Assembly (NCBI RefSeq): GCF_001449115.1
Contig: NZ_LAIJ01000002.1
Coordinates: forward strand, 342,593 to 406,592
Reading direction: 5' to 3'
DNA from: Occallatibacter gabretensis
GTDB taxonomy: Bacteria; Acidobacteriota; Terriglobia; Terriglobales; Acidobacteriaceae
DNA: 64,000 nucleotides
The notes under the pieces were generated by a model. That model made no database searches and was not told the DNA's origin. It saw only the letters and a list, made by a program, of their open reading frames with translations. A program made the position numbers and the translations under genes. Shown one piece after another: positions 42,941 through 53,111 of the stretch; position 1 is the first letter of the stretch, and the number at the start of each line of letters is the position of its first letter.

Positions 42941-44433
42941 TGCGCACCTCCCGCAAGCAACGCCTTCACCGCCGGCTCAATCGAATCCAGCAGCACCCGC
43001 GGCCACAAGCCCACCAGCAAGCTCGCACCGAAAAGAAGTCCAAACCCAGTTACCTCGGGCCACGTAATCGCAGCCAGCTCGTGCCCATGCTCATGCGCCA
43101 CTGCAGGCGTGTCACTAAAGAACGCCTTCTGCAGCGCCCGCCACGTATACGCCACACCAATCACAATGCCCACACCAGCCGCCGCCGTCCACCAGGGAGA
43201 CGCTTTCCATGACCCAACCAACACCTGCAGCTCCGCCACAAACCCTGAGAACCCCGGCAGCCCCATGGAGGCTATGCCCGCAACCGCGAATCCCCACGCC
43301 GCAAACGGCAGCCGCTTTGACAGGTGCATAGTCTCCAGTTCCGCGAGTTGCCGCGTATGTGTTCGGTCATACACAATCCGCCCCACAATGCCGAACAGCA
43401 ACCCCGCCAGCACACCATGCGAAAACATCTGCAATACCGCGCCGGAAACGCCAATCTGATTCAGCGTCATAAGCCCCAGCAGCACAAACCCCATGTGGCT
43501 CACGCTCGAGTAGCCAATGACAAACTTGAAATCCGTCTGCACCAGCGCCACCAGCGCGCCGTAGATGATCCCAATCACCGCCAGCACCGCAAAAACATCT
43601 CGCCACGATCCAATGCCCAGAAAGCCGAAACCCCACGGGTCCATCCCATGCGGAAACAACCCCATCGCCACACGCAGACACCCATATGCGCCCAGCTTCA
43701 TCACCACGCCGGCCAGCAGCATGGAGGCAGCTGTCGGCGCAGCCACATGGCCGGTCGGTGCCCAGGTGTGGAACGGCCACATGCCAGCCAAAATCGCAAA
43801 GCCTACAAACACCAGCGGGAACGCCCACATCTGAAAGCTCACCGGCAACGCTGCGTGGCCGAGCTCCACCAGCCCCATCGAATGGCTCCCCGCCGTGGCA
43901 TACGCGGCCAGCAGTCCCACCAACACCATCGCAGAGCCGGCAAATGAATAGAGCGCCAGTTTCATCGCGGCATACTCCCGCCGCGTCGAACCCCAGATTG
44001 CAATCAGGAAGTACTTCGGCACAATTGCGATCTCGTAGAACACAAACAACAGGAACAGATCGAAGCTCAGAAAGACGCCATACACGCCCCCAATGAGTGC
44101 CAGGAAAAACGCAAAAAACTCATTCGTCCTCAGTTCGATATTCCAACTGAAAAGCACCCCAGCCACAGCAGCCAGTCCTGTCAGCAACACCAGCACGCGG
44201 CTGATTCCATCTGCCGCGAGCGTGTAATGAATTCCCATTGCAGGAACCCACGGCGCGTCCACCAGCACCACGCGCCCCTGCGCCGCACCACCAGCAAATC
44301 CAGTAACCGCAATCACAAGGCCAGTCAGCGCCACCATGAGAGCCACAGCTCGCGCAAGCGCAGACTTACCCTTAGGCAGCAATGCCTCAACTAACGCGCC
44401 GGCAAATGAGAGATAAATAGTCCAGGCAAGCAT
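42937..44433 (-). CDS. nuoM: NADH-quinone oxidoreductase subunit M, second copy lacking the TM7 lysine
   Basis: The 498-residue protein is a NuoM-type antiporter-like subunit. The TM5 glutamate is conserved as Glu134 in FVFYEIAIVPKYFLIAIWG, the TM8 lysine as Lys246 in VVMKLGAYG and the TM12 glutamate in GFVAELQVL. The TM7 site reads FAILAGMWPFHTWAP, so Leu215 stands where the canonical FAVKxP lysine is expected. This gene lies six bases after another NuoM gene. It may pump by a changed mechanism, or serve mainly as a structural/extra module. Confidence 0.9.
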   Translation of the reverse strand: MLAWTIYLSFAGALVEALLPKGKSALARAVALMVALTGLVIAVTGFAGGAAQGRVVLVDAPWVPAMGIHYTLAADGISRVLVLLTGLAAVAGVLFSWNIELRTNEFFAFFLALIGGVYGVFLSFDLFLLFVFYEIAIVPKYFLIAIWGSTRREYAAMKLALYSFAGSAMVLVGLLAAYATAGSHSMGLVELGHAALPVSFQMWAFPLVFVGFAILAGMWPFHTWAPTGHVAAPTAASMLLAGVVMKLGAYGCLRVAMGLFPHGMDPWGFGFLGIGSWRDVFAVLAVIGIIYGALVALVQTDFKFVIGYSSVSHMGFVLLGLMTLNQIGVSGAVLQMFSHGVLAGLLFGIVGRIVYDRTHTRQLAELETMHLSKRLPFAAWGFAVAGIASMGLPGFSGFVAELQVLVGSWKASPWWTAAAGVGIVIGVAYTWRALQKAFFSDTPAVAHEHGHELAAITWPEVTGFGLLFGASLLVGLWPRVLLDSIEPAVKALLAGGAQ

Positions 44434-44439
44434 CGGTTC

Positions 44440-45972
44440 TTAAAATCTCCAGTGCGCCAGCAGGTTCACCACCGTGGGATTGATGCCATCCACAATCAAC
44501 TGCGGCAACAGGCCAATTAGCAGCATCAGCGCAATCACCGGAGCCAGCGCCAGCCGTTCTCCGGTGTGCAGATCGGGGAACTCAGCCCAACGCTCAGGCA
44601 CAGGGCCAGTAAAAACTTTCTGAATCACCGTGAGAATCACCGCAGCTGTCACCAGCAATCCCAGCACACTTACCGTCGCCGCTACCCACGCCAGCGGAAA
44701 CACTCCACGGAAAATGAGAAACTCACCCACAAATCCATTCAGTCCCGGTAACCCCAGCGAAGAGAACAGTGCAATCCCCATCAATCCAGCAAAAACCGGA
44801 GCCGGCTTTCGCAGTCCACCAAAGTCGTCGATCCCTCGAATTCCTCCGCTTCGCTCCTGCAGAAGCGCAATAAACCAAAACAGCAGCGCCGCCGTAATGC
44901 CGTGATTAAACATCTGCAGAATCACGCCATTCAGCGCCGCCGCCTGACTCGCCTGCATTGCCGCGCTCGTCGCTGGAACCGCAAGCGCAAAGATGCCCAG
45001 CATGCAATAACCCAGATGATTCACAGACGAATACGCAAAGACGCGTTTTAGATCCTTCTGCGCTGCCGCAGCCCACGCGCCCATCACCACTGTCGCCACC
45101 GCAAGCACCAGCAACGGCGTTCGCATCGCGGTAATCTGCACTCCAAAAAGAGGCAGCGCAATTCGCAGCATGCCATAAACGCCCATCTTCGACATCGTGC
45201 CCGTCAGCAGCATCGTTACGGGCGAAGGCGCCTCACTGTACGCCGCAGGCAGCCAGGTGTGAAACGGCATCAGCGGTACCTTTACCGCAAATCCTGCCAG
45301 CACCCCTACAGCCAACCACGGCATCACAGGCCCCAGATGTGCGGTGACAATCTGTTCCAGCTCGCCGGTAGAAGCCAGCAGCGTTAGATGCTCAAAGTCC
45401 ATGCTGCCTGTAGCCAGAAACACGCCGAGAAATGCCAGCAACAAGGCCACCGAGCCGGCCATCGTATACACAAAGAACTGCGTAGCAGCCGGACCACGCT
45501 TCGAGCCACCCCACAGCTTGATCAGGAAAAAAGCGGGAATCAGGCTCAGTTCCCAGAAGAGAAACCAATGAAAAAAGTTCTGCGCGGTGAACGCGCCAAA
45601 GAGTCCTGCCTCAAGCAGCAGCACCAGCGCGAAATATAAATTCGGCTGCCGATGCACACGATGCGCCGCATCAATCGACATGAGCGCAACTATTGCGGAG
45701 AGCACCAGCATCAGCGCGCTCAGTCCGTCCGCACCGAGGTGGTACTCAACTCCAAGTGATGGTGCCCATGCAACGCGTTCCACAAAGCCCATGCTTCCAT
45801 CGGATGGCAGATGCGCCCATACGACCAGCGCAACCGCCAGGCTCGCTACCGCAGCCAACATCGCAATCAGTCGCGCGGACTTTCCTGCAAAGAGCGCAAT
45901 CACGGCTCCCACAATCGGCAGCGCAGCCAACAAGGTCAACATGGGAATCCCGTTCGTCTGTGTTCCGATCAT
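44440..45972 (-). CDS. nuoM: NADH-quinone oxidoreductase subunit M, canonical copy
   Basis: The 510-residue protein carries all expected pump residues: Glu141 in FWELSLIPAFFLI, Lys231 in GFAVKVPLMPFHTWLP and Lys262 in MSKMGVYG. The C-terminal part shows SLGLPGLNGFVGEFLIF with the TM12 glutamate. It overlaps nuoL by four bases (ATGA). Together with the following gene it gives this complex I two NuoM-type subunits. Confidence 0.92.
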   Translation of the reverse strand: MIGTQTNGIPMLTLLAALPIVGAVIALFAGKSARLIAMLAAVASLAVALVVWAHLPSDGSMGFVERVAWAPSLGVEYHLGADGLSALMLVLSAIVALMSIDAAHRVHRQPNLYFALVLLLEAGLFGAFTAQNFFHWFLFWELSLIPAFFLIKLWGGSKRGPAATQFFVYTMAGSVALLLAFLGVFLATGSMDFEHLTLLASTGELEQIVTAHLGPVMPWLAVGVLAGFAVKVPLMPFHTWLPAAYSEAPSPVTMLLTGTMSKMGVYGMLRIALPLFGVQITAMRTPLLVLAVATVVMGAWAAAAQKDLKRVFAYSSVNHLGYCMLGIFALAVPATSAAMQASQAAALNGVILQMFNHGITAALLFWFIALLQERSGGIRGIDDFGGLRKPAPVFAGLMGIALFSSLGLPGLNGFVGEFLIFRGVFPLAWVAATVSVLGLLVTAAVILTVIQKVFTGPVPERWAEFPDLHTGERLALAPVIALMLLIGLLPQLIVDGINPTVVNLLAHWRF

Positions 45973-48044
45973 GGGCGACTGCTCCAGATCAGAATGACTG
46001 CCAGCACGACAACGGCAACAGCAAGCAGCCGCAGATAAGTTTGAGTGCGCCCGGACTGTACGCGCGCCAGCAGACCACCGCCGGAGGAAAGCTCCTCGCA
46101 GCCCTTGTCAAAGCCACCATTCACCCATTCGTTGTCAAAAAAGCGATCGAAGTGGGCCAGTCGGCTAAATGCCCATATCACCAGCACAACAATCCCACCC
46201 CACACACGCCGGTCGAGCCAATCTGCAACCTTCGCCCACCACTTGTAGAAGGCGATGAACGTTACCCCATAAAATTCATCCACGTACAAGCGGTCCCGCA
46301 GCGCTGCCCAAACCGGTGGCGCAGCCTTCTCCAACACATCGCGCTCTTCCGGCACAGGCGACTTTGAGCCATACAGCAGCCAGCCGAACCCAATCCCGAA
46401 AAGCACAATCACCGTTGAAGTCAGCAGCAAAACCAGGAATTCCGATTCGCCAAACTTCCCAAACTCAACTGCAGCTGCATGCCCTTCCAGAAAACTCCGA
46501 AACCACGGCCACGCCGGCGTTCCAATCACACCCAGCGCAATTGCAAAGAAAGCCAGGATCGCGAGCGGTGTTGTCATCACCTTCGGGCTTTCATGCGCGT
46601 GGCCATGTCCGCGCCACTTGCCGAAGAAGACATAGCTAACCTGGCGCGTCATGTAGAGCGCAGTCAGCACCGCGCCAAAGACAAGCAGCCAGAATGGACC
46701 TTTGCTGAAGTGCGCATCCTTGGCGGCTTCCAGAATTCCATCCTTGCTCCAAAAACCAGAGAAGATAATTGGGAATCCGCTCAGCGCGAGCATACCGATC
46801 GCGTATGTCGCAAACGTGAGCGGCATCGCCTTCCGCAGTCCGCCCATCTTGCGCACATCCTGCTCCTCATGCACGCCATGGATCACCGATCCCGCGCCCA
46901 TAAACAAGAGCGCCTTGAAGAACGCATGCGTAATCAGATGGAACATACCCACTGCCACGCCGCCCAATCCAAGCCCGGCCATCATGTATCCAAGCTGCGA
47001 GACCGTCGAGTAAGCGAGAATGCGTTTGATGTCGTTCTGCGCCACGGCGATAAGAGCGGCAAAGACAGCGGTAGCCGCTCCCACCCATGTCACGACAGTC
47101 AGCGCTGTTGTTGTTCCACCGGCCGGCATTCCAGCCTGCATCAACGGATACACGCGCGCAACCAGGTACACGCCTGCCGCTACCATAGTGGCCGCATGAA
47201 TCAGAGCGGAAACCGGCGTCGGACCTTCCATCGCATCCGGAAGCCACACATGGAGCGGTAGCTGGCCGCTCTTGCCTGCTGCGCCAGCAAAGATCAGCAG
47301 CCCAATCACTGTAGCCGCACTGAGTCCCAGCGCAGCTGGTGCTGCCAGCAAGCCGTTCAGTGCCGTTTGTTCTATGCCTCCTGCTCCGCCGTTGTAGAAA
47401 AGCAAGGTCCCCGTCTGCGCAAAAAGCCACACAATGCCTAGCAGAAAGAAAATGTCTCCCACACGCGTTGTCAGAAACGCCTTCTTGGCAGCCGCAGCGG
47501 CGGAGGGTCTCTGATACCAGAACCCGATCAGCAGGTACGAAGTGAGGCCGACCAGTTCCCAGCACATGAACAAGAGCAACAGGCTGTTCGCGATGACCAC
47601 CCCTAGCATCGCACCTGCAAACAGCGAGAGAAAGCAGAAGAAGCGCGTGAAATTCTCATCATGTGCCATGTAGCCGGTCGAATAGATAAAGATGAGCAGG
47701 CCGACGAAGGTCACCATCACCAACATCAAGGCGGAGAGCGGATCGAGGACCCAACCAAGATCAACCGTCGATGTGCCGAATTGCAACCATGTAAAGTTCG
47801 CCGTCTCGCGAACTGCGTGACCACTCGTCCAACCCGAAAGCACATGGCCAAATGCAGCAAGCGCAATAAGCAACGAAAACGCAAGCGAGCCAATGGCCAG
47901 CGTTGCAGCAAGTTTCCGCCTGGGCTGTTTCAGTAGAGCAATCACGCCCGCTGCAACCATGGGTATAGCTGGAATCAGCCACAAGATCTGAGTAATTCCA
48001 GATGCAGCCGTCTGAAAAGCAAAGCCGTTCGTCCCTTGCATCAT
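45969..48044 (-). CDS. nuoL: NADH-quinone oxidoreductase subunit L
   Basis: NuoL is the distal pump with a long lateral helix running along the other antiporter-like subunits. The 691-residue protein shows MCWELVGLTSYLLIGFW (TM5 Glu), GAAGKSGQLPLHVWLPDAMEGPTPVSALIHAATM (TM7 Lys), and a C-terminal extension with DEFYGVTFIAFYKWWAKVADWLDRRVWGG. It is about 80 residues longer than the E. coli protein (613). A longer lateral arm would be expected if an extra NuoM has to be spanned, though that link is inference. Confidence 0.93.
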   Translation of the reverse strand: MMQGTNGFAFQTAASGITQILWLIPAIPMVAAGVIALLKQPRRKLAATLAIGSLAFSLLIALAAFGHVLSGWTSGHAVRETANFTWLQFGTSTVDLGWVLDPLSALMLVMVTFVGLLIFIYSTGYMAHDENFTRFFCFLSLFAGAMLGVVIANSLLLLFMCWELVGLTSYLLIGFWYQRPSAAAAAKKAFLTTRVGDIFFLLGIVWLFAQTGTLLFYNGGAGGIEQTALNGLLAAPAALGLSAATVIGLLIFAGAAGKSGQLPLHVWLPDAMEGPTPVSALIHAATMVAAGVYLVARVYPLMQAGMPAGGTTTALTVVTWVGAATAVFAALIAVAQNDIKRILAYSTVSQLGYMMAGLGLGGVAVGMFHLITHAFFKALLFMGAGSVIHGVHEEQDVRKMGGLRKAMPLTFATYAIGMLALSGFPIIFSGFWSKDGILEAAKDAHFSKGPFWLLVFGAVLTALYMTRQVSYVFFGKWRGHGHAHESPKVMTTPLAILAFFAIALGVIGTPAWPWFRSFLEGHAAAVEFGKFGESEFLVLLLTSTVIVLFGIGFGWLLYGSKSPVPEERDVLEKAAPPVWAALRDRLYVDEFYGVTFIAFYKWWAKVADWLDRRVWGGIVVLVIWAFSRLAHFDRFFDNEWVNGGFDKGCEELSSGGGLLARVQSGRTQTYLRLLAVAVVVLAVILIWSSRP

Positions 48045-48048
48045 CGGC

Positions 48049-48360
48049 TCACCCTTTCATCCGGCTGATCTCATCGAGATCGACTGTACGCAAATGCCTG
48101 TAAATGGAGATCACAAGTCCCAGTCCTACAGCAGCCTCCGCGGCTGCAACAGCGATGGAAAACACTGCAAACATCAGACCGGTCAGCGCCTCCGGATGCG
48201 GTCCATATCTCCAGAATGCAATCAGATTCAGGTTCGCCGCATTCAGCATCAGCTCAATGCCAATCAGCACGAGAATCGCGTTGCGGCGTGTAAGCGCGCC
48301 TGCAAGCCCAACTGCAAACAGCAATGCAGCAACCAATAAATAACAAGAAAGTGGGCTCAT
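48049..48360 (-). CDS. nuoK: NADH-quinone oxidoreductase subunit K
   Basis: The 103-residue protein has three membrane helices with the two buried glutamates of the proton path, one in LIGIELMLNAANLNLIAF and one in AVAAAEAAVGLGLVISIYR. It starts four bases inside nuoJ and ends four bases before nuoL. Confidence 0.93.
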   Translation of the reverse strand: MSPLSCYLLVAALLFAVGLAGALTRRNAILVLIGIELMLNAANLNLIAFWRYGPHPEALTGLMFAVFSIAVAAAEAAVGLGLVISIYRHLRTVDLDEISRMKG

Positions 48361-48854
48361 TTCGCGCCGCCTTTCTCATACATCGCCACAATCACCGCGC
48401 CGATCATCGAAGCGGTCAGCAGCACAGCCACAATCTCAAGCGGCAACACATAGCGGCCCATCAGCGCATAGCCAATTTGCGCGACAGCAATCTGTGGCTC
48501 AATCTGTTCATGCGGCAATGCAGTGCGGCTTCCAAGAACTGCCCACGCCAGCACAGCAAAAACCGCCGCGGCAATCACCAGCCCTGTCAGCCATGTCTTG
48601 CTAAAAACCCCGGTCGCAGGCGTCTCCGAGCTGCGCGTCAGCAGAATTGCAAACACCACCAGAATTGCCACCGCACCAACGTAAACAAGAATCTGCGCAA
48701 AGCCCGCGAACTGCGCGTTCAACTGCAGAAACAGCAGCGCCAGACCCGCAAAGGCTACCGCAACCGCGAGCGCGCAGTGTACGGTATTGCGCAACATTAC
48801 CGCTGCCAATCCTCCGGCAACCGTGAGCGGGGCCAGAATCGCAAAGATCACCAT
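48357..48854 (-). CDS. nuoJ: NADH-quinone oxidoreductase subunit J
   Basis: The 165-residue protein has five membrane helices. The conserved third-helix region reads AQILVYVGAVAILVVFAILLT, typical of NuoJ, whose pi-bulge helix helps gate the proton path. It overlaps nuoK by four bases and lies 21 bases after nuoH. Confidence 0.92.
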   Translation of the reverse strand: MVIFAILAPLTVAGGLAAVMLRNTVHCALAVAVAFAGLALLFLQLNAQFAGFAQILVYVGAVAILVVFAILLTRSSETPATGVFSKTWLTGLVIAAAVFAVLAWAVLGSRTALPHEQIEPQIAVAQIGYALMGRYVLPLEIVAVLLTASMIGAVIVAMYEKGGAK

Positions 48855-48875
48855 CTGCGGTCCATCCTTTCGGCT

Positions 48876-50051
48876 CTACTCGGCATAGCGATAACTCCGT
48901 GGGCCGAATTTCTTGCTTCGCATCCCGATGCGGCCTCCAAGGACGTACGCGGCCAGCAGAATCGCCGAGCACACAACCCAGCGCAGCCAGCCTTCGCCCA
49001 TAAATCGCCACAGCCCTGCAACAAGCAGGTTCAGCAGTGTCATCGGCAGCACAAACTTCCACGCAAAGTTCATCAACTGGTCTTGCCGCAGGCGCGGAAA
49101 CGTTCCACGCATCCAGATATAGAAGCAGATCCACACCATGATCTTGGCAAAGAACCAGAACCATGACGGAACCACATTCAGAATTTCCAACGGCGCGCTC
49201 CATCCACCCAGAAACAGCGTCGCACCCAGCCCGGAGATCGAAAGCATCGCCACATACTCGCCTAGGAAGAACTCTGCAAACTTGAACCCCGAGTATTCCG
49301 TGAAGTATCCAGCTACAAGCTCGGACTCGCCTTCAGGAAGATCGAATGGCGAGCGGTTCGTCTCCGCGGTTGCCGCAATGGCAAACATCACAAACGCAGC
49401 AAAGCCCATCGGCGTAAACACAAACCAGTGCGGCAATCCCCACGTGTACTGGTTTTGCACTTCCACAATCTTGTCCAGTGAGAGTGACCCGGTCATCATC
49501 ACGATCACCACGCTCGACAGCAGCAGCGGGACCTCATAGCTGATCATCTGCGCTACTGCACGCATGGCTCCCAGCAGCGAATACTTGTTGCGGCTCGACC
49601 ACCCAGCCATGAAAATCGACAGCTCCGCAGATGCGCCCATAGCAAAATAAAACAGAAGTCCCGCATCCATCGGGACAAAGGTCATATTGCGTCCCATGGG
49701 CAGCACCGCATAGCCCATAAAGACCACAACCACCAGCACAACTGGTGCGAGAAAATGAACAACATGGTCCGCGCTGTATGGAACCAGGTCTTCCTTTATC
49801 AGCGCCTTGATGCCATCCGCAACCGGCTGCAGCACACCAAGCGGTCCCACGCGATTTGGCCCGATACGGTTCTGCATGCGGCCCAGTCCCTTGCGCTCCA
49901 GCAGCACGGAGATCGCAAACAGTCCCGGAAAGACTGCCAGAATCGCAACAACACTTAAAACCGCACCCAATATGGGCTGCACCGGCATCGGCACCAGGCC
50001 AACAATCCTATGCTTCAGCAGAACAAATACCTGATCGAGCATATTCGTCAT
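48876..50051 (-). CDS. nuoH: NADH-quinone oxidoreductase subunit H
   Basis: NuoH forms the quinone tunnel together with NuoB and NuoD. The 391-residue protein shows LLERKGLGRMQNRIGPNRVGP, QPVADGIKALIKED, AETNRSPFDLPEGESELVAGYFTEYSG and WMRGTFPRLRQDQLMNFAWK, all core NuoH motifs. It is slightly longer than usual at the N-terminus. It overlaps nuoI by four bases and unusually follows nuoI rather than preceding it. Confidence 0.93.
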   Translation of the reverse strand: MTNMLDQVFVLLKHRIVGLVPMPVQPILGAVLSVVAILAVFPGLFAISVLLERKGLGRMQNRIGPNRVGPLGVLQPVADGIKALIKEDLVPYSADHVVHFLAPVVLVVVVFMGYAVLPMGRNMTFVPMDAGLLFYFAMGASAELSIFMAGWSSRNKYSLLGAMRAVAQMISYEVPLLLSSVVIVMMTGSLSLDKIVEVQNQYTWGLPHWFVFTPMGFAAFVMFAIAATAETNRSPFDLPEGESELVAGYFTEYSGFKFAEFFLGEYVAMLSISGLGATLFLGGWSAPLEILNVVPSWFWFFAKIMVWICFYIWMRGTFPRLRQDQLMNFAWKFVLPMTLLNLLVAGLWRFMGEGWLRWVVCSAILLAAYVLGGRIGMRSKKFGPRSYRYAE

Positions 50052-50665
50052 TGCGGCTGAGCTCCCTCAGCCGGCTTGGCCGCCATCGCAGGGGCAGCCT
50101 TGGCAGCAGCAGCTGCTGCCACAGCCTTGGCTTTCTCTTCCGCCTTGGCCTTCTCCTCCGCCAGTCGCGCGTCTACCTCGGCAGCCTCGGTGGGATGAAT
50201 CTTGTGGTAATACTCGTTCGATCGTGCAAGCTCCTTACGGTCATAGAGCAGACCGCCGAAGCGGTCATCCGTTGCCAGTTCAAATTGGTTGTCCATCTTG
50301 ATCGCCTCAAACGGACACACCTCTACGCAGATCTGGCAGCTCATGCAAACAGAAATATCGATGTCGAATTTCGCCGGATAAATCTGCGGCTTGCCCACAT
50401 AATCCGGCTTTTTGTCCTTGCTTTTTTCAATGTAAATACACTTCGGAGGACATTCCTTCTCGCATATCTGGCAGGCCACGCAACGCAAGCCGGCCTCCCA
50501 GTCCGCGCCGTCATAGACCAAAAACGGAAACGCGCGCGAGGCTTCCGGCAGCGGCTCCCGCTCTTCCGGATACTGAACCGTAGTCAGCCGTTCTTTCGAG
50601 ACAAAGCTGCCGGCAAAATTTCTCGCCGTCTCTCCAAGCCCCTTCAGTAAGCCTTCACCCAGCAT
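50048..50665 (-). CDS. nuoI: NADH-quinone oxidoreductase subunit I
   Basis: The 205-residue protein has two [4Fe-4S] motifs, CVACQICEKECP and CMSCQICVEVCP, which carry electrons towards cluster N2 in NuoB. The C-terminal 40 residues are a Glu/Lys/Ala-rich extension (KAKAEEKAKAVAAAAAAK) absent from short NuoI proteins; it could be a flexible tail. It lies nine bases after nuoD and overlaps nuoH. Confidence 0.92.
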   Translation of the reverse strand: MLGEGLLKGLGETARNFAGSFVSKERLTTVQYPEEREPLPEASRAFPFLVYDGADWEAGLRCVACQICEKECPPKCIYIEKSKDKKPDYVGKPQIYPAKFDIDISVCMSCQICVEVCPFEAIKMDNQFELATDDRFGGLLYDRKELARSNEYYHKIHPTEAAEVDARLAEEKAKAEEKAKAVAAAAAAKAAPAMAAKPAEGAQPQ

Positions 50666-50674
50666 GATTGCCTC

Positions 50675-51832
50675 TCATCGATCGACCTCGCCCAATACGA
50701 TGTCGACACTGCCAAAAACTACGACTACATCAGCCACATTCTGCCCGATGCACATGTCTTCCAGAACCGTCAGATTAATGAAGCTCGGCGGCCTGATCCG
50801 GAAGCGGTAGGGAGATGTACCACCATCGCTGATCAGATAGAAGCCAAGCTCTCCCTTAGGCGCCTCAATCCGTCCATAAGCCTCACCAGGCTTCGGTTTA
50901 AAGCCGCGAATCTTCGCCTTGGGATCTATAAATGGCCCCGCAGGAATATCTTTGAGCGCCTGCTCCAGAATCTTCAGCGACTCGCGCATCTCCAACACGC
51001 GCACCATGTACCGGTCGTAGATGTCTCCATGCTCACCCAGCGGCACGCGAAAACTGAACCGATCGTAAATGCCATAGTGGTCTACTTTGCGGATATCGTA
51101 GTTCACGCCAGAGGCACGCAGCATCGGCCCCGTGATTCCTGCATTCACCGCCAGGTCCGGCTTAAGCACGCCCATGCCCTGGGAACGCGCCATCAAAATC
51201 TCGTTCGACGTAAGCAGGTTCTCAAACTCATCAATAAACCGCGGCAGCCCGGTCACAATTTTCCGCGCTGCATTCAGATGTGCTTCTGTCATGTCCACGC
51301 GGCAACCGCCAAAACGCATGTAGTTGCACATCATGCGCGATCCGGTCAGGCTCTCAAACAAATCCAGAATCTTCTCACGCTCACGGAAGGCATACATCAA
51401 CGGCGTGCCGCTCGCACCCATCTCCTGCGTCAAAAAACCAATCGTTGAAGCATGATTCTGAATGCGCGTCAGCTCCGCCAGAATCACGCGAATGTACTCC
51501 GCACGCTCCGGCACCGCCTGCCCCACCAGCTTCTCTACCGCCAGCGCGTACGCCCAGTTATTTGTCAGCGAGCAGAAATAGTCCAGCCGATCTGTATACG
51601 GCATCATCTGCAGATAGCCGACTGTCTGCCCGATCTGCTCATGATTGCGGTGTAGATAGCCAAAGACAGGCTTCAGCTTGATCACACGCTCGCCATCCAG
51701 CACTACATCCATGCGGAAAACACCGTGCGTCGAAGGATGGTGCGGCCCCATTGCAACTTCCAGCAACTCGCCTTCACCGTCAACCTCAATCGTTGGAGGC
51801 CGATTCCACGCTTCCAATAAGCTCTCGCTCAC
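50675..51832 (-). CDS. nuoD: NADH-quinone oxidoreductase subunit D
   Basis: The 385-residue protein is the 49-kDa-type subunit lining the quinone site. It shows [13 protein letters not shown] with the quinone-site His, [28 protein letters not shown] with the quinone-site Tyr, and [23 protein letters not shown]. It is a separate gene here, not fused to nuoC, and overlaps nuoC by four bases. Confidence 0.94.
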   Translation of the reverse strand: MSESLLEAWNRPPTIEVDGEGELLEVAMGPHHPSTHGVFRMDVVLDGERVIKLKPVFGYLHRNHEQIGQTVGYLQMMPYTDRLDYFCSLTNNWAYALAVEKLVGQAVPERAEYIRVILAELTRIQNHASTIGFLTQEMGASGTPLMYAFREREKILDLFESLTGSRMMCNYMRFGGCRVDMTEAHLNAARKIVTGLPRFIDEFENLLTSNEILMARSQGMGVLKPDLAVNAGITGPMLRASGVNYDIRKVDHYGIYDRFSFRVPLGEHGDIYDRYMVRVLEMRESLKILEQALKDIPAGPFIDPKAKIRGFKPKPGEAYGRIEAPKGELGFYLISDGGTSPYRFRIRPPSFINLTVLEDMCIGQNVADVVVVFGSVDIVLGEVDR

Positions 51833-52497
51833 TGTGCCGCCTCCGTCGTCGTTGCTGCCAGATGCGCTTGCGCGCGCTTGAGCACATCATCATGCGCCGT
51901 GGGCTCGTACTCGTAGTCGTCCGGATCCACGTAATCGCGGCGCATCGGATAATCCTTGAATCCATCCCACATCAGAATCCGCCGCAGGTCCGGATGCCCG
52001 GTAAAGATGATTCCGAATAGATCGAATACTTCGCGCTCCTGAAACTCCGCCGCACGCCAGATCGGAGTAAGCGAGGGCAGCTCCACTTTGTCGCTCCGGT
52101 TCCCTGTCCGCATTCGCAAAATCACCGGACCATGTTTCTTCGCCATCGAATACAAGTGATAGACCGCTTCAAGATAACCCGGGGTAACCGTCTTCTTCGT
52201 CTCCTCCACGGTCTCATCAACCATCGTCTTCACGCCGTTCACTTCCTTCTCAACCGGACGCGTAACCTTCACTTTTTCCGTGGTCTCTTTATCCAGCCAG
52301 TCCACACCAGTCACATTGGAGAGAAAATCCAGCTTGAGTTCCGCGTCATCCCGCAGAAACTTCGCCGCAGCAAATGCGTGTGCAGCATCCACCAACAGAG
52401 AGTGTTCCGCACTGGGGCTACCATTGGGCACAATCTCCAGCTGCGCGCCCGACACTGCCGTCTCAATCGCCGTCTTGATCTCCTCAACCGTCTTCAT
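51829..52497 (-). CDS. nuoC: NADH-quinone oxidoreductase subunit C
   Basis: The 222-residue peripheral subunit of the hydrophilic arm shows [10 protein letters not shown] near residue 60, a charged insert with repeated KVT/EET segments (about 70-105), the YHLYSM segment and the signature [39 protein letters not shown]. The ATG at 52497 overlaps the nuoB stop by one base, a coupled start; a frame to 52524 is not needed. Confidence 0.92.
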   Translation of the reverse strand: MKTVEEIKTAIETAVSGAQLEIVPNGSPSAEHSLLVDAAHAFAAAKFLRDDAELKLDFLSNVTGVDWLDKETTEKVKVTRPVEKEVNGVKTMVDETVEETKKTVTPGYLEAVYHLYSMAKKHGPVILRMRTGNRSDKVELPSLTPIWRAAEFQEREVFDLFGIIFTGHPDLRRILMWDGFKDYPMRRDYVDPDDYEYEPTAHDDVLKRAQAHLAATTTEAAQ

Positions 52498-53111
52498 CAG
52501 CGAATCACCACTGGCACAGTCCATACATTCGGATTCGAAGCAGGCACTAGATCATGCTCGCCCTGTTCCGGAACTGGAAACTCACCGGGCGCATCGACAT
52601 TCAGGTAACGCGGCCTGTTCTCGCCCGTCAGACTCTGTTCGTCAATCTTCTTCTGCAACGTCATAAATGCCTGCAGCAGCGCCTCCGGCCGCGGCGGACA
52701 ACCCGGGATATGCACATCCACGGGAATATAACGATCAATCCCCTTGAGCACGTTGTATCCCTGTTTGAACGGTCCGCCGGAGATCGCACACGCCCCCATC
52801 GCGATCACATACCTCGGCTCGGCCATCTGGTTATAAAGCCTCACCACCTGCGGAGCCATCTTCTTTGTTACAGTACCGGAGACAATCATCAGGTCGGCCT
52901 GACGCGGCGACGGTCGAAACACTTCCGCTCCAAACCGTGCCAGGTCATAGCGCGCCATTGTCGTGGCAATCATCTCGATTGCACAGCACGCCAGCCCGAA
53001 CTGCATGGGCCATACCGAACTCTTGCGGCCCCAGTTGTACAACTCCTGAATGGTTGTAACGAAGATGCCCTGCTTGCCCAGCTCGATTTTGAGTTCCGGA
53101 TCTACTGCCAC
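52497..53111 (-). CDS. nuoB: NADH-quinone oxidoreductase subunit B
   Basis: NuoB holds the terminal cluster N2. The 204-residue protein has the ligand motifs [18 protein letters not shown] and PGCPPRPEA with the tandem cysteines. The start is a GTG at 53111, chosen because AAAGGAG lies about eight bases upstream; it overlaps nuoA by ten bases. A start at 53186 would add residues unlike the family. Confidence 0.93.
   Translation of the reverse strand: MAVDPELKIELGKQGIFVTTIQELYNWGRKSSVWPMQFGLACCAIEMIATTMARYDLARFGAEVFRPSPRQADLMIVSGTVTKKMAPQVVRLYNQMAEPRYVIAMGACAISGGPFKQGYNVLKGIDRYIPVDVHIPGCPPRPEALLQAFMTLQKKIDEQSLTGENRPRYLNVDAPGEFPVPEQGEHDLVPASNPNVWTVPVVIR

Noticed and set aside
42937..45972. The two NuoM genes as an Mrp-type antiporter instead of complex I subunits
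   Set aside because: Both lie in one operon with nuoA-L and nuoN, with overlaps or very short gaps, and align best with NuoM.
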